Assembly (NCBI GenBank): GCA_020160915.1
Contig: JAIUPK010000003.1
Location: 310,001 to 374,000 of the forward strand
Source of the DNA: Actinomycetota bacterium
Lineage (GTDB): Bacteria; Actinomycetota; Actinomycetes; Actinomycetales; Microbacteriaceae
Reading direction: 5' to 3'
DNA: 64,000 nucleotides
Positions 47,784 through 58,134 of the stretch are shown here, in pieces; within the stretch, counting starts at the first letter, position 1; every line of letters starts with the position of its first letter. The position numbers and the translations under genes are program-made. The notes below the pieces were generated by a model. It did no database searches. It was not told the origin of the DNA and saw only the letters and a program-made list of their open reading frames with translations.

Positions 47784-47843
47784 GTGTGTCAAGGTCCTCT
47801 CGAGAAATAAGTTGCCCGTCGTCACTCTAGCTACGCTGGGGCC

Positions 47844-48797
47844 ATGACGGTGAGGGAGCGGTTCGCTGCTGTGGTCGCGCGAGTGCAGGCTCTCAAGCCG
47901 GTGCGCGTGTTCGACCGCTACGCGAGGAGCCGTGGTCCCCTGCTCTCGGCCGGACTGTCGTATCAGGCGATCTTCGCCGTGTTCGGCGGAATCTGGGTGG
48001 TGTTCGCGATCGCTGGCGCCGTGATCGCGTCGCGACCCACTCTGCAACGGGCACTGTTCGATCTCATCGAGACGAGCATCCCGGGCCTCATCGATGACGG
48101 CAGCGGCACCGGCGCGATCGACGTCGAGAACCTGTTCTCGGCGGGCATCTTCGGCTGGACGGGCGTGATCGCCGCTGGCGTGCTGCTGTTCACCGCCCTC
48201 GGGTGGCTGGCGTCGGGTCGCGACGCCGTGCGCGCGATGTTCGGTCTGCCCGTAGCGGCGACCAACCCGGTGCTGCTCAAGCTGAAAGACCTCGGACTCG
48301 CGGTCGGGTTCGGTCTGGTCATCGTGGTGTCGGCCGTGCTGACCGTGCTTGCGACGTCGTTCCTGGGCGGCGTCTTCGACTGGCTGGGCGTCGACCAGCG
48401 ATCGGATGCCCCAGCCCTCGCCATCCGCGCCGCAGTTCTGCTCATCGTGCTCGGCCTCGACACCCTCGTGCTCGGCACCTTCTACCGGGTGGTCTCGGGT
48501 ATCGCCATCCCGTTCCGCCTGCTCGCGCAGGGAACACTTCTGGCTGCACTGGCCCTGGGCGTGCTCAAGGTTCTCGGCACGAGCCTGCTCGGCGGCGCGA
48601 CCAGCAACCCGCTGCTGGCGTCATTCGCGGTGATCATCGGTCTGCTGCTGTGGTTCAACCTGGTCTGCCAGGTGATTCTGATCGGGGCCGCGTGGATCGC
48701 CGTGAGCGCGGATGACGCGGGGGTCGACCTCACCGGCAAGAAGAAGCGGGGCACGGCCAAACAGTCGGCCGCGAAGGCTGTCGTAGCCCCCCAGTAG
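47844..48797 (+). CDS. YihY/BrkB-family membrane protein
   Basis: A 317-residue protein with six hydrophobic segments: LSYQAIFAVFGGIWVVFAIA, TGVIAAGVLLFTALGWLASG, GLAVGFGLVIVVSAVLTVLA, AAVLLIVLGLDTLVLGTFYR, LLAALALGVLKVLGTSLLGG and FAVIIGLLLWFNLVCQVILI. FRLLAQGTLLAALAL with LLLWFNLVCQVILIGAAW is the family's best-kept part. The C-terminus is lysine-rich. The family's function is not settled. Confidence 0.85.
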   Translation: MTVRERFAAVVARVQALKPVRVFDRYARSRGPLLSAGLSYQAIFAVFGGIWVVFAIAGAVIASRPTLQRALFDLIETSIPGLIDDGSGTGAIDVENLFSAGIFGWTGVIAAGVLLFTALGWLASGRDAVRAMFGLPVAATNPVLLKLKDLGLAVGFGLVIVVSAVLTVLATSFLGGVFDWLGVDQRSDAPALAIRAAVLLIVLGLDTLVLGTFYRVVSGIAIPFRLLAQGTLLAALALGVLKVLGTSLLGGATSNPLLASFAVIIGLLLWFNLVCQVILIGAAWIAVSADDAGVDLTGKKKRGTAKQSAAKAVVAPQ

Positions 48798-48806
48798 TGT
48801 CGACGC

Positions 48807-49646
48807 ATGGTTCTTCGCATCGCGTCCGTCAACACGAACGGCGTTCGCGCCGCCTACCGCAAGGGCATGGGCGACTGGCTTGCGGCGCGCAACGTCGACA
48901 TCCTCGCGCTGCAGGAGGTGAGGGCATCCACCGAGGATCTCGAGCAGCTGCTCGGGTCGGAGTGGGACATTCTGCACGACGCCGCCACCGCGAAGGGGCG
49001 CGCCGGGGTTGCCCTGGCATCGCGACGCAAGGCGAGCATTCACCGTGTTGCGCTCGGGGCCGATGACTTCGACAGCGCCGGCCGCTGGATCGAGGCCGAC
49101 TACGAGGTCGGCGATCAGATCATCACAGTCGTCAGCACGTACGTGCACTCGGGCGAGGTCGACAGCCCCAAGCAGGTGGAGAAGTACACCTTCCTCGACG
49201 CCATGACCGAGCGGATGCCGCAGCTCGTCGCCCACAGTCCGCTGGCGGTGCTCATTGGCGACCTGAACGTCGGCCACCGCGAGTTGGACATCAGGAACTG
49301 GAAGGGCAACCGCAAGAACGCCGGGTTCCTGCCCCAGGAACGCGCGTACTTCGACCGCTTCTTCGGTCCGGCGGGCGAGCCGGTCGAGGGCGTCGACGGC
49401 TCGGTCGGCCCGGGGCTCGGTTGGGTGGATGTCGGACGCCGCTGGGCGGGCGAAGTCGACGGGCCGTACACGTGGTGGTCGAACCGCGGCCAGGCCTTCG
49501 ACACCGACACCGGCTGGCGCATCGACTACCACGTCGCCACCCCTGCGCTGGCCGACACCGTCACCGCCTACAGCGTGGACCGTGCGGCCGCCTACGACCA
49601 GCGCTGGAGCGACCACGCGCCGGTGGTCGTGGACTACGACGTGTAG
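48807..49646 (+). CDS. xth: Exodeoxyribonuclease III / AP endonuclease
   Basis: DNA repair nuclease acting at abasic sites. The 279-residue protein has RIASVNTNGVRAAYRKG (metal Asn), ILALQEVRASTEDLE (metal Glu), LIGDLNVGHRELDIRNWKGN (catalytic Asp-x-Asn) and RWSDHAPVVVDYDV with the DH pair. It is close to other actinobacterial exonuclease III sequences. It follows the YihY gene after 9 bp. Confidence 0.93.
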   Translation: MVLRIASVNTNGVRAAYRKGMGDWLAARNVDILALQEVRASTEDLEQLLGSEWDILHDAATAKGRAGVALASRRKASIHRVALGADDFDSAGRWIEADYEVGDQIITVVSTYVHSGEVDSPKQVEKYTFLDAMTERMPQLVAHSPLAVLIGDLNVGHRELDIRNWKGNRKNAGFLPQERAYFDRFFGPAGEPVEGVDGSVGPGLGWVDVGRRWAGEVDGPYTWWSNRGQAFDTDTGWRIDYHVATPALADTVTAYSVDRAAAYDQRWSDHAPVVVDYDV

Positions 49647-49740
49647 CTGGTTTGAGTAGCGGCCTGTAGGTGGGTTGAGTAGCGGCGCAGCCGCGTATCG
49701 AAACCCTGGTCTCGATACGGCCTGCGGCCTACTCGACCGG
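49647..49740. repeat. Cluster of GTTGAGTAG...CGTATCGAAAC extragenic repeats
   Basis: Three copies in the xth-trpS gap: a partial copy at 49647-49670, a direct copy GGTTGAGTAGCGG...CGTATCGAAACC at about 49672-49705, and an inverted copy at 49707-49740 (TCTCGATACGG...CCTACTCGACC). Each unit has a GC palindrome in its centre. The same family occurs at 34276 and 58135. Confidence 0.8.
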
Positions 49741-49750
49741 CCCGGTCTGA

Positions 49751-51474
<1,724 letters not shown>

Positions 51475-51497
51475 CGGGCCGACCTCGGCCCGTCTCG

Positions 51498-51595
51498 TGT
51501 CGATAACTCCTGCAATCGTGTTCTGAGCGCCTGCGCCAACAGCCAACGCGAGCGTTCACCTTGTTCGGAGTCCCCGAACTGCAGGAGTTATCAAC
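51498..51595. repeat. Long palindrome C, downstream of the second AbiEi/DUF559-like gene
   Basis: GTCGATAACTCCTGCA near 51499-51514 pairs with its complement at 51580-51595 (15 of 16), around a 65-base spacer. The left arm plus the following ATCG is identical over 21 bases to palindrome D at 52566-52586. The gene lies between C and D on the minus strand. Confidence 0.85.
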
Positions 51596-51621
51596 CGAGA
51601 GGAGGTGGCTACCTGCGGCTG

Positions 51622-52497
51622 TCACGGTCTCCTGGTGGAGTCCAGCAGGTGCCGGATCGCATCCACGACCTCGTTCGTGCGGTGCATCGTGCGGTTATAG
51701 GCCGGTCTGAGGGACATGTATCCCAGCCGGGCCGCGTCGATGTCACGATCGCGATCACGCACGTGCAGCTCCCATCCATCGTGGGCGAGTCTGCTGTCGG
51801 CCTCCCAGATGAGGCGCCCCTCGACCACCCCATCGACTCGCCCGACTCCGGGGATGACGACCTGGATCTCCGAGCGCAGTCCCGCGTCTTCGAGGGCGGC
51901 GCGCAGAACCGTCTCCTGACCCGACTCACTGCGCGGGTCTATGCGAGCTCGGAGAAATTGGTGCCCGGACCCAAGCCCGGCGAATAGCTCAGCGATGCCG
52001 GCCTCGTCGACCTTGCCGAGGAAGAGTGCGTTCTCGATGGACGCGAGTGCCAGGTGGGGCGGACTGCATCTGACAGTCTGTGCGAGGGCGTCCACGACTC
52101 CCACGCTGACCTCGGAGCCGGCCTCAGGCTCGAGAAGAGCCGACCAATGAAGTTCAGTACCTGCGCGATTGGCGCGAGTCAGGTGATGGCGGCGGTCGTG
52201 TGGGCTACGAGCTCGGGAGAGCTCACGCGGAAGGTGGATGTGCGTGACATGGCTCTCGAAGCCGAATATCCCGAAAGCGCGCAGAGCCGTCACACAACCC
52301 AGTCGACCCCCAACCCGAACCGCCCGTAGGACGTGCAGGTCGGTCGACGGAAGGGCGTAGTGGTCGCGACGAACCCGAAGGAGAACTCCAGACCGCACAC
52401 CCCCGGTGAGCATTCGCGACGTGGCCCCGATCGAGAACAGCTGCTCCCGCGACGCAACGGCCAACCCGAGTTCGCCGAACGCAGCACTCCATGTCAC
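51622..52497 (-). CDS. Second AbiEi-like plus DUF559/Vsr-like protein
   Basis: A 291-residue relative of the protein at 31953. The N-terminal part is a winged-helix/AbiEi-like region: LAVASREQLFSIGATSRMLT, VLLRVRRDHYALPS and GGRLGCVTALRAFGIFGF. The C-terminal part has SESGQETVLRAALEDAGLRS, GVGRVDGVVEGRLIWEADSR and RDRDRDIDAARLGYMSL, the E..D..E-x-D and D..R pattern of a DUF559/PD-(D/E)XK-like fold. Identity to the first copy is low by eye. The start is the GTG at 52497. It is a lone gene, with no cognate toxin, between the HAD gene and the riboflavin operon. Confidence 0.72.
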   Translation of the reverse strand: MTWSAAFGELGLAVASREQLFSIGATSRMLTGGVRSGVLLRVRRDHYALPSTDLHVLRAVRVGGRLGCVTALRAFGIFGFESHVTHIHLPRELSRARSPHDRRHHLTRANRAGTELHWSALLEPEAGSEVSVGVVDALAQTVRCSPPHLALASIENALFLGKVDEAGIAELFAGLGSGHQFLRARIDPRSESGQETVLRAALEDAGLRSEIQVVIPGVGRVDGVVEGRLIWEADSRLAHDGWELHVRDRDRDIDAARLGYMSLRPAYNRTMHRTNEVVDAIRHLLDSTRRP

Positions 52498-52565
52498 CTT
52501 ACGAGTCTCGGAGCCGACGCCCGCCTACGGTGGCGTGACGGGCGTGCCGGTGGAGAGCTGCCCCT

Positions 52566-52666
52566 TGTCGATAACTCCTGCAATCGACAGTGAGAGGCGA
52601 TGGATGGCACCGGTTCTCCGCGGCACCCTCTGACCTCCGGTACCAGCTCGCAGGAGTTAGCGACAA
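52566..52666. repeat. Long palindrome D, upstream of the second AbiEi/DUF559-like gene
   Basis: TTGTCGATAACTCCTGC at 52565-52581 pairs with its complement at 52650-52666 (16 of 17). The left arm and flank match palindrome C exactly over 21 bases. The interior of about 68 bases differs from that of C, so only the arms are conserved. Confidence 0.85.
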
Positions 52667-52734
52667 CGGGCGGGCCGCGCGGCGGCGGCGGCGGTGCGGC
52701 CGCCCCGGGAATACTCGCGCCAGACCCGCGTTGG

Positions 52735-52748
52735 TACACTCGTAGGCA
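52735..52748 (+). promoter_or_regulatory. Probable -10 element of the riboflavin operon
   Basis: TACACT at 52735-52740 fits TANNNT and would start transcription near 52747, just before the FMN aptamer. The matching -35 hexamer is poor, as is usual for high-GC promoters. Confidence 0.4.
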
Positions 52749-52757
52749 AGTAATACG

Positions 52758-52897
52758 TGCTCCGGGGTCGGTGAAAGTCCGAACCGGCGGTGATAGTCCG
52801 CGAGCCCGACCCGCAAGGGGAGGGTTGACCTGGTGGAACTCCGGGACCGACGGTAATGGTGTCGCAAGACATCTCAGTCCGGATGAGAGGCGCACGG
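52758..52897 (+). promoter_or_regulatory. FMN riboswitch (RFN element)
   Basis: The leader has the conserved pieces in order: GGGGTCGGTGAAAGTCCGAA, CCGGCGGTGATAGTCCGCGA, GACCTGGTGGAACTCCGGGA, CCGACGGT and AGTCCGGATGAGAGGCGC. This is the RFN fold that binds FMN and turns the riboflavin operon off. The ribD start is about 75 bases downstream. No long terminator stem is obvious, so control may be on translation start. Confidence 0.95.
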
Positions 52898-52970
52898 GGT
52901 GTTCGGCGTTGCCGTGCACCAGGTCGTTCGACCACCCCCGGAGTCCGTCGTGAGCAGACGAGGACACCGG

Positions 52971-54065
52971 ATGACCGCCCCAGGCGATGAGCGTTACGAG
53001 GCCGCCATGCGGCGCGCGCTCGAACTCGCCACCCGCGGACCGCTCGTCGGGGGCAACCCCCAGGTCGGCTGCGTCCTGCTCGACCCGGAGGGAACCATCG
53101 TCTCGGAGGGCTGGCACCACGGTGCCGGCACCCCGCACGCCGAGATCGACGCGCTCTCGAAGATCGACAGTGCGCGCGGCCTGACGGCGGTCGTGACCCT
53201 GGAGCCGTGCAACCACACCGGCCGAACCGGTCCGTGCAGCGAGGCACTCATCGCGGCGGGCGTCGCGAAGGTGGTCTATGCCGTGGCCGACCCCGGGCCC
53301 GTCGAGGGCGGCGGCGCCGAGCGACTGCGGGCCGCGGGCGTAGAGGTCGAGCAGGGTGTGCTCGCCGACGAGGCGACCGAGTTCCTCCTCCCCTGGCTGA
53401 CGGCAACCCGTCGCCGCACGCCCTGGGTCACCGTCAAGTGGGCGTCCACCCTCGACGGTCGGGCGGCGGCCGCCGACGGTTCCAGCCAGTGGATCACCGG
53501 CCCCGAGTCGCGCGAGCGAGTGCATGAGCAGCGCGCGGCATCCGATGCGATCCTCGTGGGCACCGGCACGGTGCTCGCCGACGACCCCACGCTCACCGCG
53601 CGCACCGAGTCCGGCGAGCTGCGCGAGCACCAGCCGTTGCCCGTCGTGATCGGCGAGCGCGCGATTCCCGGCGACGCCCGGCTGTGGGAGCACCCCCGCG
53701 GCGTGCTCGAGTCGGGCACTCGCGACCTGCGCGAGGTCATGTCGTGGCTGTTCGAGCAGGGCGTGCGCCGCGCCTACGTCGAGGGCGGACCCACCCTCGC
53801 CAGCGCGATCGTGACCTCGGGTCTCGCCGACGAGTACCTGATCTACCTCGCCCCGAAGCTGCTCGGTGGTCCCCTGCTCGCGCTCGGCGACATCGGGGTC
53901 GGCACGATCGCCGATGCGCGCGAGCTTCACATCACCGCGGTCGAGCGGCTTGGCGACGACGTCCTCGTCACGGCGCGGCCGATCGCCGATCTCGAGTCTC
54001 GAGTCTCGAGTCTCGGGTCTCGGCAGGCTCGACCACCGAAGCTCGACCACCGAATCGAAAGGTAA
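52971..54065 (+). CDS. ribD: Bifunctional riboflavin pyrimidine deaminase/reductase
   Basis: Performs two consecutive steps of riboflavin synthesis. The deaminase domain has GNPQVGCVLLDPEG, GTPHAEIDAL (His-Ala-Glu) and TLEPCNHTGRTGPC (zinc Cys pair). The reductase domain has PWVTVKWASTLDGRAAA and WITGPESRERVHEQRAASDA. The ATG at 52971 is used; a GTG at 52950 is also possible. The last 20 or so residues (LESRVSSLGSRQARPP...) come from a heptamer repeat and a repeat fragment and are not part of the fold. Confidence 0.94.
   Translation: MTAPGDERYEAAMRRALELATRGPLVGGNPQVGCVLLDPEGTIVSEGWHHGAGTPHAEIDALSKIDSARGLTAVVTLEPCNHTGRTGPCSEALIAAGVAKVVYAVADPGPVEGGGAERLRAAGVEVEQGVLADEATEFLLPWLTATRRRTPWVTVKWASTLDGRAAAADGSSQWITGPESRERVHEQRAASDAILVGTGTVLADDPTLTARTESGELREHQPLPVVIGERAIPGDARLWEHPRGVLESGTRDLREVMSWLFEQGVRRAYVEGGPTLASAIVTSGLADEYLIYLAPKLLGGPLLALGDIGVGTIADARELHITAVERLGDDVLVTARPIADLESRVSSLGSRQARPPKLDHRIER
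53991..54058. repeat. Heptamer tandem repeat and repeat fragment at the ribD 3' end
   Basis: CTCGAGT occurs three times in a row (53991-54011), followed by CTCGGGT and CTCGGCA (54012-54025). Then GCTCGACCACCGAA occurs twice (to about 54054). The second part resembles a GGTCTCGACAGGCTCGACCACC-type extragenic repeat known from actinobacterial genomes. Seven-base units are not a multiple of three, so a change in copy number would shift the ribD frame. Confidence 0.75.
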
Positions 54066-54067
54066 CC

Positions 54068-54670
54068 ATGTTCACGGGAATCATTGAGGAGCTCGGCGAG
54101 GTCGTCGCCTGGGAGGGGCTCGGGGATGCCGCGCGCATCACCGTTCGCGCACCGATCGCGGTCTCCGACGCGCGCCACGGGGATTCCATCTCGGTCAGCG
54201 GTGTCTGCCTCACCGTGGTCGCGCAAGGCCCGGACTGGTTCACCACCGACGTCATGGCCGAGACGATCGCCATGAGCACCCTCGCGGGTATCGCGCCGGG
54301 AGACCGCGTCAACATCGAGCGCGCCGCCCAGGTCAATGATCGCCTCGGCGGCCACATCGTGCAGGGTCACATCGACGGCACATCGACGCTGCTCTCCATC
54401 GAGCAGGGCAGCGCCTGGCGCGTTCTGCGCTTCAGCCTCTCAGCGGATGCCGCACCCCTCGTCGCCCGCAAGGGCTCGATCGCCGTCGACGGGGTGTCGC
54501 TCACGGTGTCCGCGGTCGGGGACGACTGGTTCGAGGTGAGCCTGATCCCCGAAACGTTGGCGGTGACGACGCTCGGCCGCAAAGACGTGGGCGACCGCGT
54601 GAACATCGAGACGGACATCCTGGCCCGTCATGTGGCACGACTGATGCAGTTCGAAAGGAGCCAGTCATGA
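54068..54670 (+). CDS. ribE: Riboflavin synthase alpha subunit
   Basis: Makes riboflavin from two molecules of 6,7-dimethyl-8-ribityllumazine. The 200-residue protein opens MFTGIIEELGEVVAWEG and has two similar lumazine-binding halves: SISVSGVCLTVVAQGPDWF and SIAVDGVSLTVSAVGDDWFE, with GGHIVQGHIDGT between. The ATG at 54068 follows an AAAGG site, 2 bp after the ribD stop. It overlaps ribBA as ATGA. Confidence 0.95.
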   Translation: MFTGIIEELGEVVAWEGLGDAARITVRAPIAVSDARHGDSISVSGVCLTVVAQGPDWFTTDVMAETIAMSTLAGIAPGDRVNIERAAQVNDRLGGHIVQGHIDGTSTLLSIEQGSAWRVLRFSLSADAAPLVARKGSIAVDGVSLTVSAVGDDWFEVSLIPETLAVTTLGRKDVGDRVNIETDILARHVARLMQFERSQS

Positions 54671-55947
54671 GCCTGGCAGACATCCCCGCGGCGATCGCCG
54701 CACTGGCACAGGGCCGGCCCGTGATCGTCGTCGACAATGAGAGCCGCGAGAACGAGGGCGATCTCATCATCGCCGCGCAGTATGCGACGCAGGAGAACCT
54801 GGCGTTCATGATCCGCTACAGCTCGGGCTTCATCTGCGCGCCGATGACCAATGAGTTGGCCGACCGGCTCGAGCTGCCCTACATGGTCATGGACAACCAA
54901 GACCCCCTGGGTACCGCGTACACCGTGACCGTGGATGCCGCGGACCGCCGCAGCACGGGCATCAGCGCGGGTGAGCGCGCCCACACGCTGCGCGTTCTCG
55001 CCGACGTGGACTCGACGCCCGCGAGCCTCAACCGACCGGGGCACATCCTCCCCCTCCGGGCAGTGAACGGCGGCGTGCGGCAACGCGCTGGGCACACCGA
55101 GGCGGCCATCGATCTGCTCAAGCTTGCAGGCCTGATCCCGGTGGGCGCCATCGGCGAGATCGTCACAGACGACGGCGGAATGATGCGCCTACCCGAACTC
55201 ATCACGTTCGGCGAGCGGGAGAACGTGCCGGTCGTCACGATCGAGGCGCTCATCGAGTACCTGCAGGAATGGCACTGCGACACCGACGTGCCCATGCCCG
55301 TCGACATCCCCGAGACCTCCCGAGTGATCTTCGAAGTGGAGACGACGGTACCGACCGAGCACGGGCCGTTCCGCTTCCGTGCGTATCGCGACCGCCAGAC
55401 CGGCGCCGACCACCTGGCGATCATCTCCGGCAACCCGACCAACGGCACCCTCGTGCGCGTGCACTCCGAGTGCCTCACGGGTGAGGTGTTCGACTCCGAG
55501 AAGTGCGAGTGCGGCCCCCAGTTGGATGCCGCGCTCGAACTCATCCAGCGCGACGGCGGAATCGTCATCTACATGCGCGGCCACGAGGGCAGGGGCATCG
55601 GCCTCATCAACAAGCTGAAGGCCTACCGCCTGCAGGAGGACGGCCTCGACACCCTTGACGCGAACCTCGCGCTCGGCTTCCCCGCAGACGGGCGCGATTA
55701 CGGCGCCGCGGTCGCGATCCTCGATGACCTGGGCATCTCCGAGGTGAAGGTCATCACCAACAACCCCGAGAAGCTTCGCCAGCTCGGCGACCGCGGCATC
55801 ACGATCGTCGAGCGTGTGCCGCTCGTCGTCGGGGTCGGGGAGTTCAACGAGAAGTACCTGGAAGCCAAGCGTGACCGGATGGGCCACGTGCTGCCCACCG
55901 ACGACGTACTCGATGCGGCACTGACCGCCAACCGGAAGGACAACTGA
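54667..55947 (+). CDS. ribBA: Bifunctional DHBP synthase / GTP cyclohydrolase II
   Basis: Supplies both precursors of riboflavin. The N-terminal DHBP synthase has VVDNESRENEGDLIIAAQ, TGISAGERAHTL and RPGHILPLRA. The C-terminal GTP cyclohydrolase II has VRVHSECLTGEVFDSEKCEC (zinc Cys) and YMRGHEGRGIGLINKLKAY. The 426-residue length is usual for the fused form. It starts inside the ribE stop and is followed 1 bp later by ribH. Confidence 0.96.
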   Translation: MSLADIPAAIAALAQGRPVIVVDNESRENEGDLIIAAQYATQENLAFMIRYSSGFICAPMTNELADRLELPYMVMDNQDPLGTAYTVTVDAADRRSTGISAGERAHTLRVLADVDSTPASLNRPGHILPLRAVNGGVRQRAGHTEAAIDLLKLAGLIPVGAIGEIVTDDGGMMRLPELITFGERENVPVVTIEALIEYLQEWHCDTDVPMPVDIPETSRVIFEVETTVPTEHGPFRFRAYRDRQTGADHLAIISGNPTNGTLVRVHSECLTGEVFDSEKCECGPQLDAALELIQRDGGIVIYMRGHEGRGIGLINKLKAYRLQEDGLDTLDANLALGFPADGRDYGAAVAILDDLGISEVKVITNNPEKLRQLGDRGITIVERVPLVVGVGEFNEKYLEAKRDRMGHVLPTDDVLDAALTANRKDN

Positions 55948-55948
55948 T

Positions 55949-56419
55949 ATGAGCGGCGAAGGACATCCCGCACTCGACACCGACGGAACGGGGCTGAAGG
56001 TCACCATCGTCTCGGGACTGTGGCACCACGCGATCGCGGATGGGCTGCTGGCCGGCGCGCGGCGGGTGCTTGAGGCATCCGGAGCAGAAATCACCGAGGT
56101 GCAGGTTCCGGGCAGCTTCGAGCTGCCGGTCGCGAGCAAGGTCGCCCTCGACGCCGGGGCCGACGCGGTCGTCGCGCTCGGCGTGATCGTGCGTGGGGGA
56201 ACGCCTCACTTCGAGTACGTCAGCGCCGCCGCCACTGACGGCCTCACCCGGGTCGCCCTCGACACGGGCAAGCCGGTCGGCTTCGGGGTGCTCACCCTCG
56301 ACGACGAGCAGCAGGGCCTCGACCGCGCCGGCCTGCCCGGGTCGAAGGAGGACAAGGGCGCTGAGGCGGCCGAGGCGGCCCTTGCCACCGCGATCGTGCT
56401 GCGGAAGATCCGCGGCTGA
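55949..56419 (+). CDS. ribH: 6,7-Dimethyl-8-ribityllumazine synthase
   Basis: Joins the ribityl-pyrimidine and dihydroxybutanone phosphate. The 156-residue protein has VTIVSGLWHHAIADGLL, VQVPGSFELPVASK, ALGVIVRGGTPHFEYVSAAA and FGVLTLDDEQQGLDRAG, the catalytic His being in the third block. It completes the ribD-ribE-ribBA-ribH operon under one FMN riboswitch. Confidence 0.95.
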   Translation: MSGEGHPALDTDGTGLKVTIVSGLWHHAIADGLLAGARRVLEASGAEITEVQVPGSFELPVASKVALDAGADAVVALGVIVRGGTPHFEYVSAAATDGLTRVALDTGKPVGFGVLTLDDEQQGLDRAGLPGSKEDKGAEAAEAALATAIVLRKIRG

Positions 56420-56444
56420 GCCGACCCGCGCTAGTCTCGTGCGC

Positions 56445-56840
56445 ATGAAGGCACTCATCGCGCTCGCCACGGCAGCCCTGCTGCTGACCGGATGCTCGGC
56501 GCAGCCGGTCGCGCCGAACTCCGACATCGCATCCCTGACCTTCCACCAGTACCAGGCCATCGAGAACTTCGACGACTCCGAGTACACCCAGGATGACCCC
56601 ACCGAGGTCGCGCGCTTCGTGAGTCTGCTCGACGAGTTCGGCGTCGTGCCAGGTGTCACCGTCACTGCCGATCAGGACGAGTGCGCGGGCGGCCTGAGTT
56701 CGACGGTGCGAGTGGACTACAGCGGTGGCGAGAGCGCCGACATGTTCATCGCGAGCTGCGGCAAGCCCGACTACGACAGATTCAACCAGCAAGCCAACGA
56801 ATTGTTCACCGAGTGGCGCATCGACGTGAGCGCCCAGTAG
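56445..56840 (+). CDS. Small lipoprotein of unknown function
   Basis: A 131-residue predicted lipoprotein: MKALIALATAALLLTGCSAQ has a signal peptide with a LLTGC lipobox (Cys17). The mature part is acidic, with YSGGESADMFIASCGKPDYD and two further Cys that could form a disulfide. I recognise no family. It follows ribH after 25 bp on the same strand, so it may be co-transcribed with the riboflavin genes or have its own start. Confidence 0.75.
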   Translation: MKALIALATAALLLTGCSAQPVAPNSDIASLTFHQYQAIENFDDSEYTQDDPTEVARFVSLLDEFGVVPGVTVTADQDECAGGLSSTVRVDYSGGESADMFIASCGKPDYDRFNQQANELFTEWRIDVSAQ

Positions 56841-56856
56841 CGCGTAATCTGGCGCG

Positions 56857-58128
56857 GTGACCGCACCGACGCTTCCGCCCGCATTCACCCCGTTCGCCGA
56901 GCCCAAGCGCAAGGTGACGGCCGGGTGGATCGCCCTGTTCGCCACAGCCTGGTTCGGTATCTGGATGGCGCAGCTCACGCCCATCCAGCTGCTGCTGCCG
57001 CAGCAGATCGACGACCTGCTCAGCCCTGAGGACTGGACTCAGAGCGTCGTCGCCTTCGGAATCATCTCCGGAATCGCCGGCGCCTGCGCCCTGCTCGCCT
57101 ATCCCATCACCGGTGCCCTCTCCGACCGCACCACCTCGCGGTTCGGGCGCCGGCGCCCGTGGATCTTCATCGGCACGCTCGTGTTCGCCGCGGCGCTCTT
57201 CCTGCTCGGCATCCAGACCACCATCGTCGGCATCGGCATCTTCTGGTCGCTCGCGCTCATCGGTTTCTGCATGCTCTCTGCTGCCCTCACGGCGACGATC
57301 TCCGACCAGGTTCCCGTCAACCAGCGCGGCTTCGTCTCGGGCTGGGTCTCGGCACCGCAGGCGGTCGGCACCGTGCTCGGCCTCGCGCTCGTCATCGGTT
57401 TGGCCCTGAACGCGCTCACCGGCTACGCCCTCATGTCGGTGCTGCTGATCGTGCTCGTGCTGCCGTTCCTGCTGGTGGTGCCCGACGAAGTGCTGCCCAA
57501 GGTGCTGCGCCCCCCGTTCACCGTCTCGGCCCTCGTGAAGGGGTTCTGGATCAACCCGATCGCGTTCCCCGACTTCGGCTGGACGCTGCTCAGCCGCATC
57601 CTCGTCAACATCGGCAACGCGCTCGGTACCACCTTGCTGCTGTACTTCATCATGTTCGGTCTGGGTCGCGTCGATACCGCTCAGGACGACCTGCTGGCGC
57701 TCACCGGCGTCTACCTCATCACGTTCATCATCGCCGCCCTCGGCTTCGGCAAACTCAGCGACGTGATCGGCCAGCGCAAGCCTTTCGTCTACGCCGCGGC
57801 CTACCTGCAGGGGCTCGCTGCCCTGATCATCGCGTTCGTTCCCGAGTTGACGATCACCTTCGTCGCCGCGGGGCTCCTCGGTCTCGGTTACGGATGCTTC
57901 ATGGCCGTCGACCAGGCCCTCGCGACCCAGGTGCTCCCGAACTCGCACACCCGCGGCAAGGACCTCGGCATCATGAACATCGCCACCACGGTGCCCCAGG
58001 CGCTCGCGCCGCTGCTCGGTGCGTGGCTGGTCGCCCTGTTCGCGGGCTTCATGGGACTGTTCATCGTGTCGGCCCTCGCGGGAGTGCTCGGTGGCTTCGC
58101 GATCATGCCCGTCAAGAAGGTGCGCTGA
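56857..58128 (+). CDS. MFS transporter (SLC45/sugar-transporter-like)
   Basis: A 423-residue protein with 12 predicted helices. The loop after helix 2 has GALSDRTTSRFGRRRPWIFI, the signature of the glycoside-pentoside-hexuronide/SLC45 sucrose-transporter side of MFS. Later blocks are GFGKLSDVIGQRKPFVYAAA and LGYGCFMAVDQALATQVLP. The start is the GTG at 56857, 17 bp after the lipoprotein. Its substrate may be a sugar or, from context, a riboflavin-related compound; the first fits the family better. Confidence 0.85.
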   Translation: MTAPTLPPAFTPFAEPKRKVTAGWIALFATAWFGIWMAQLTPIQLLLPQQIDDLLSPEDWTQSVVAFGIISGIAGACALLAYPITGALSDRTTSRFGRRRPWIFIGTLVFAAALFLLGIQTTIVGIGIFWSLALIGFCMLSAALTATISDQVPVNQRGFVSGWVSAPQAVGTVLGLALVIGLALNALTGYALMSVLLIVLVLPFLLVVPDEVLPKVLRPPFTVSALVKGFWINPIAFPDFGWTLLSRILVNIGNALGTTLLLYFIMFGLGRVDTAQDDLLALTGVYLITFIIAALGFGKLSDVIGQRKPFVYAAAYLQGLAALIIAFVPELTITFVAAGLLGLGYGCFMAVDQALATQVLPNSHTRGKDLGIMNIATTVPQALAPLLGAWLVALFAGFMGLFIVSALAGVLGGFAIMPVKKVR

Positions 58129-58134
58129 TCTCCG

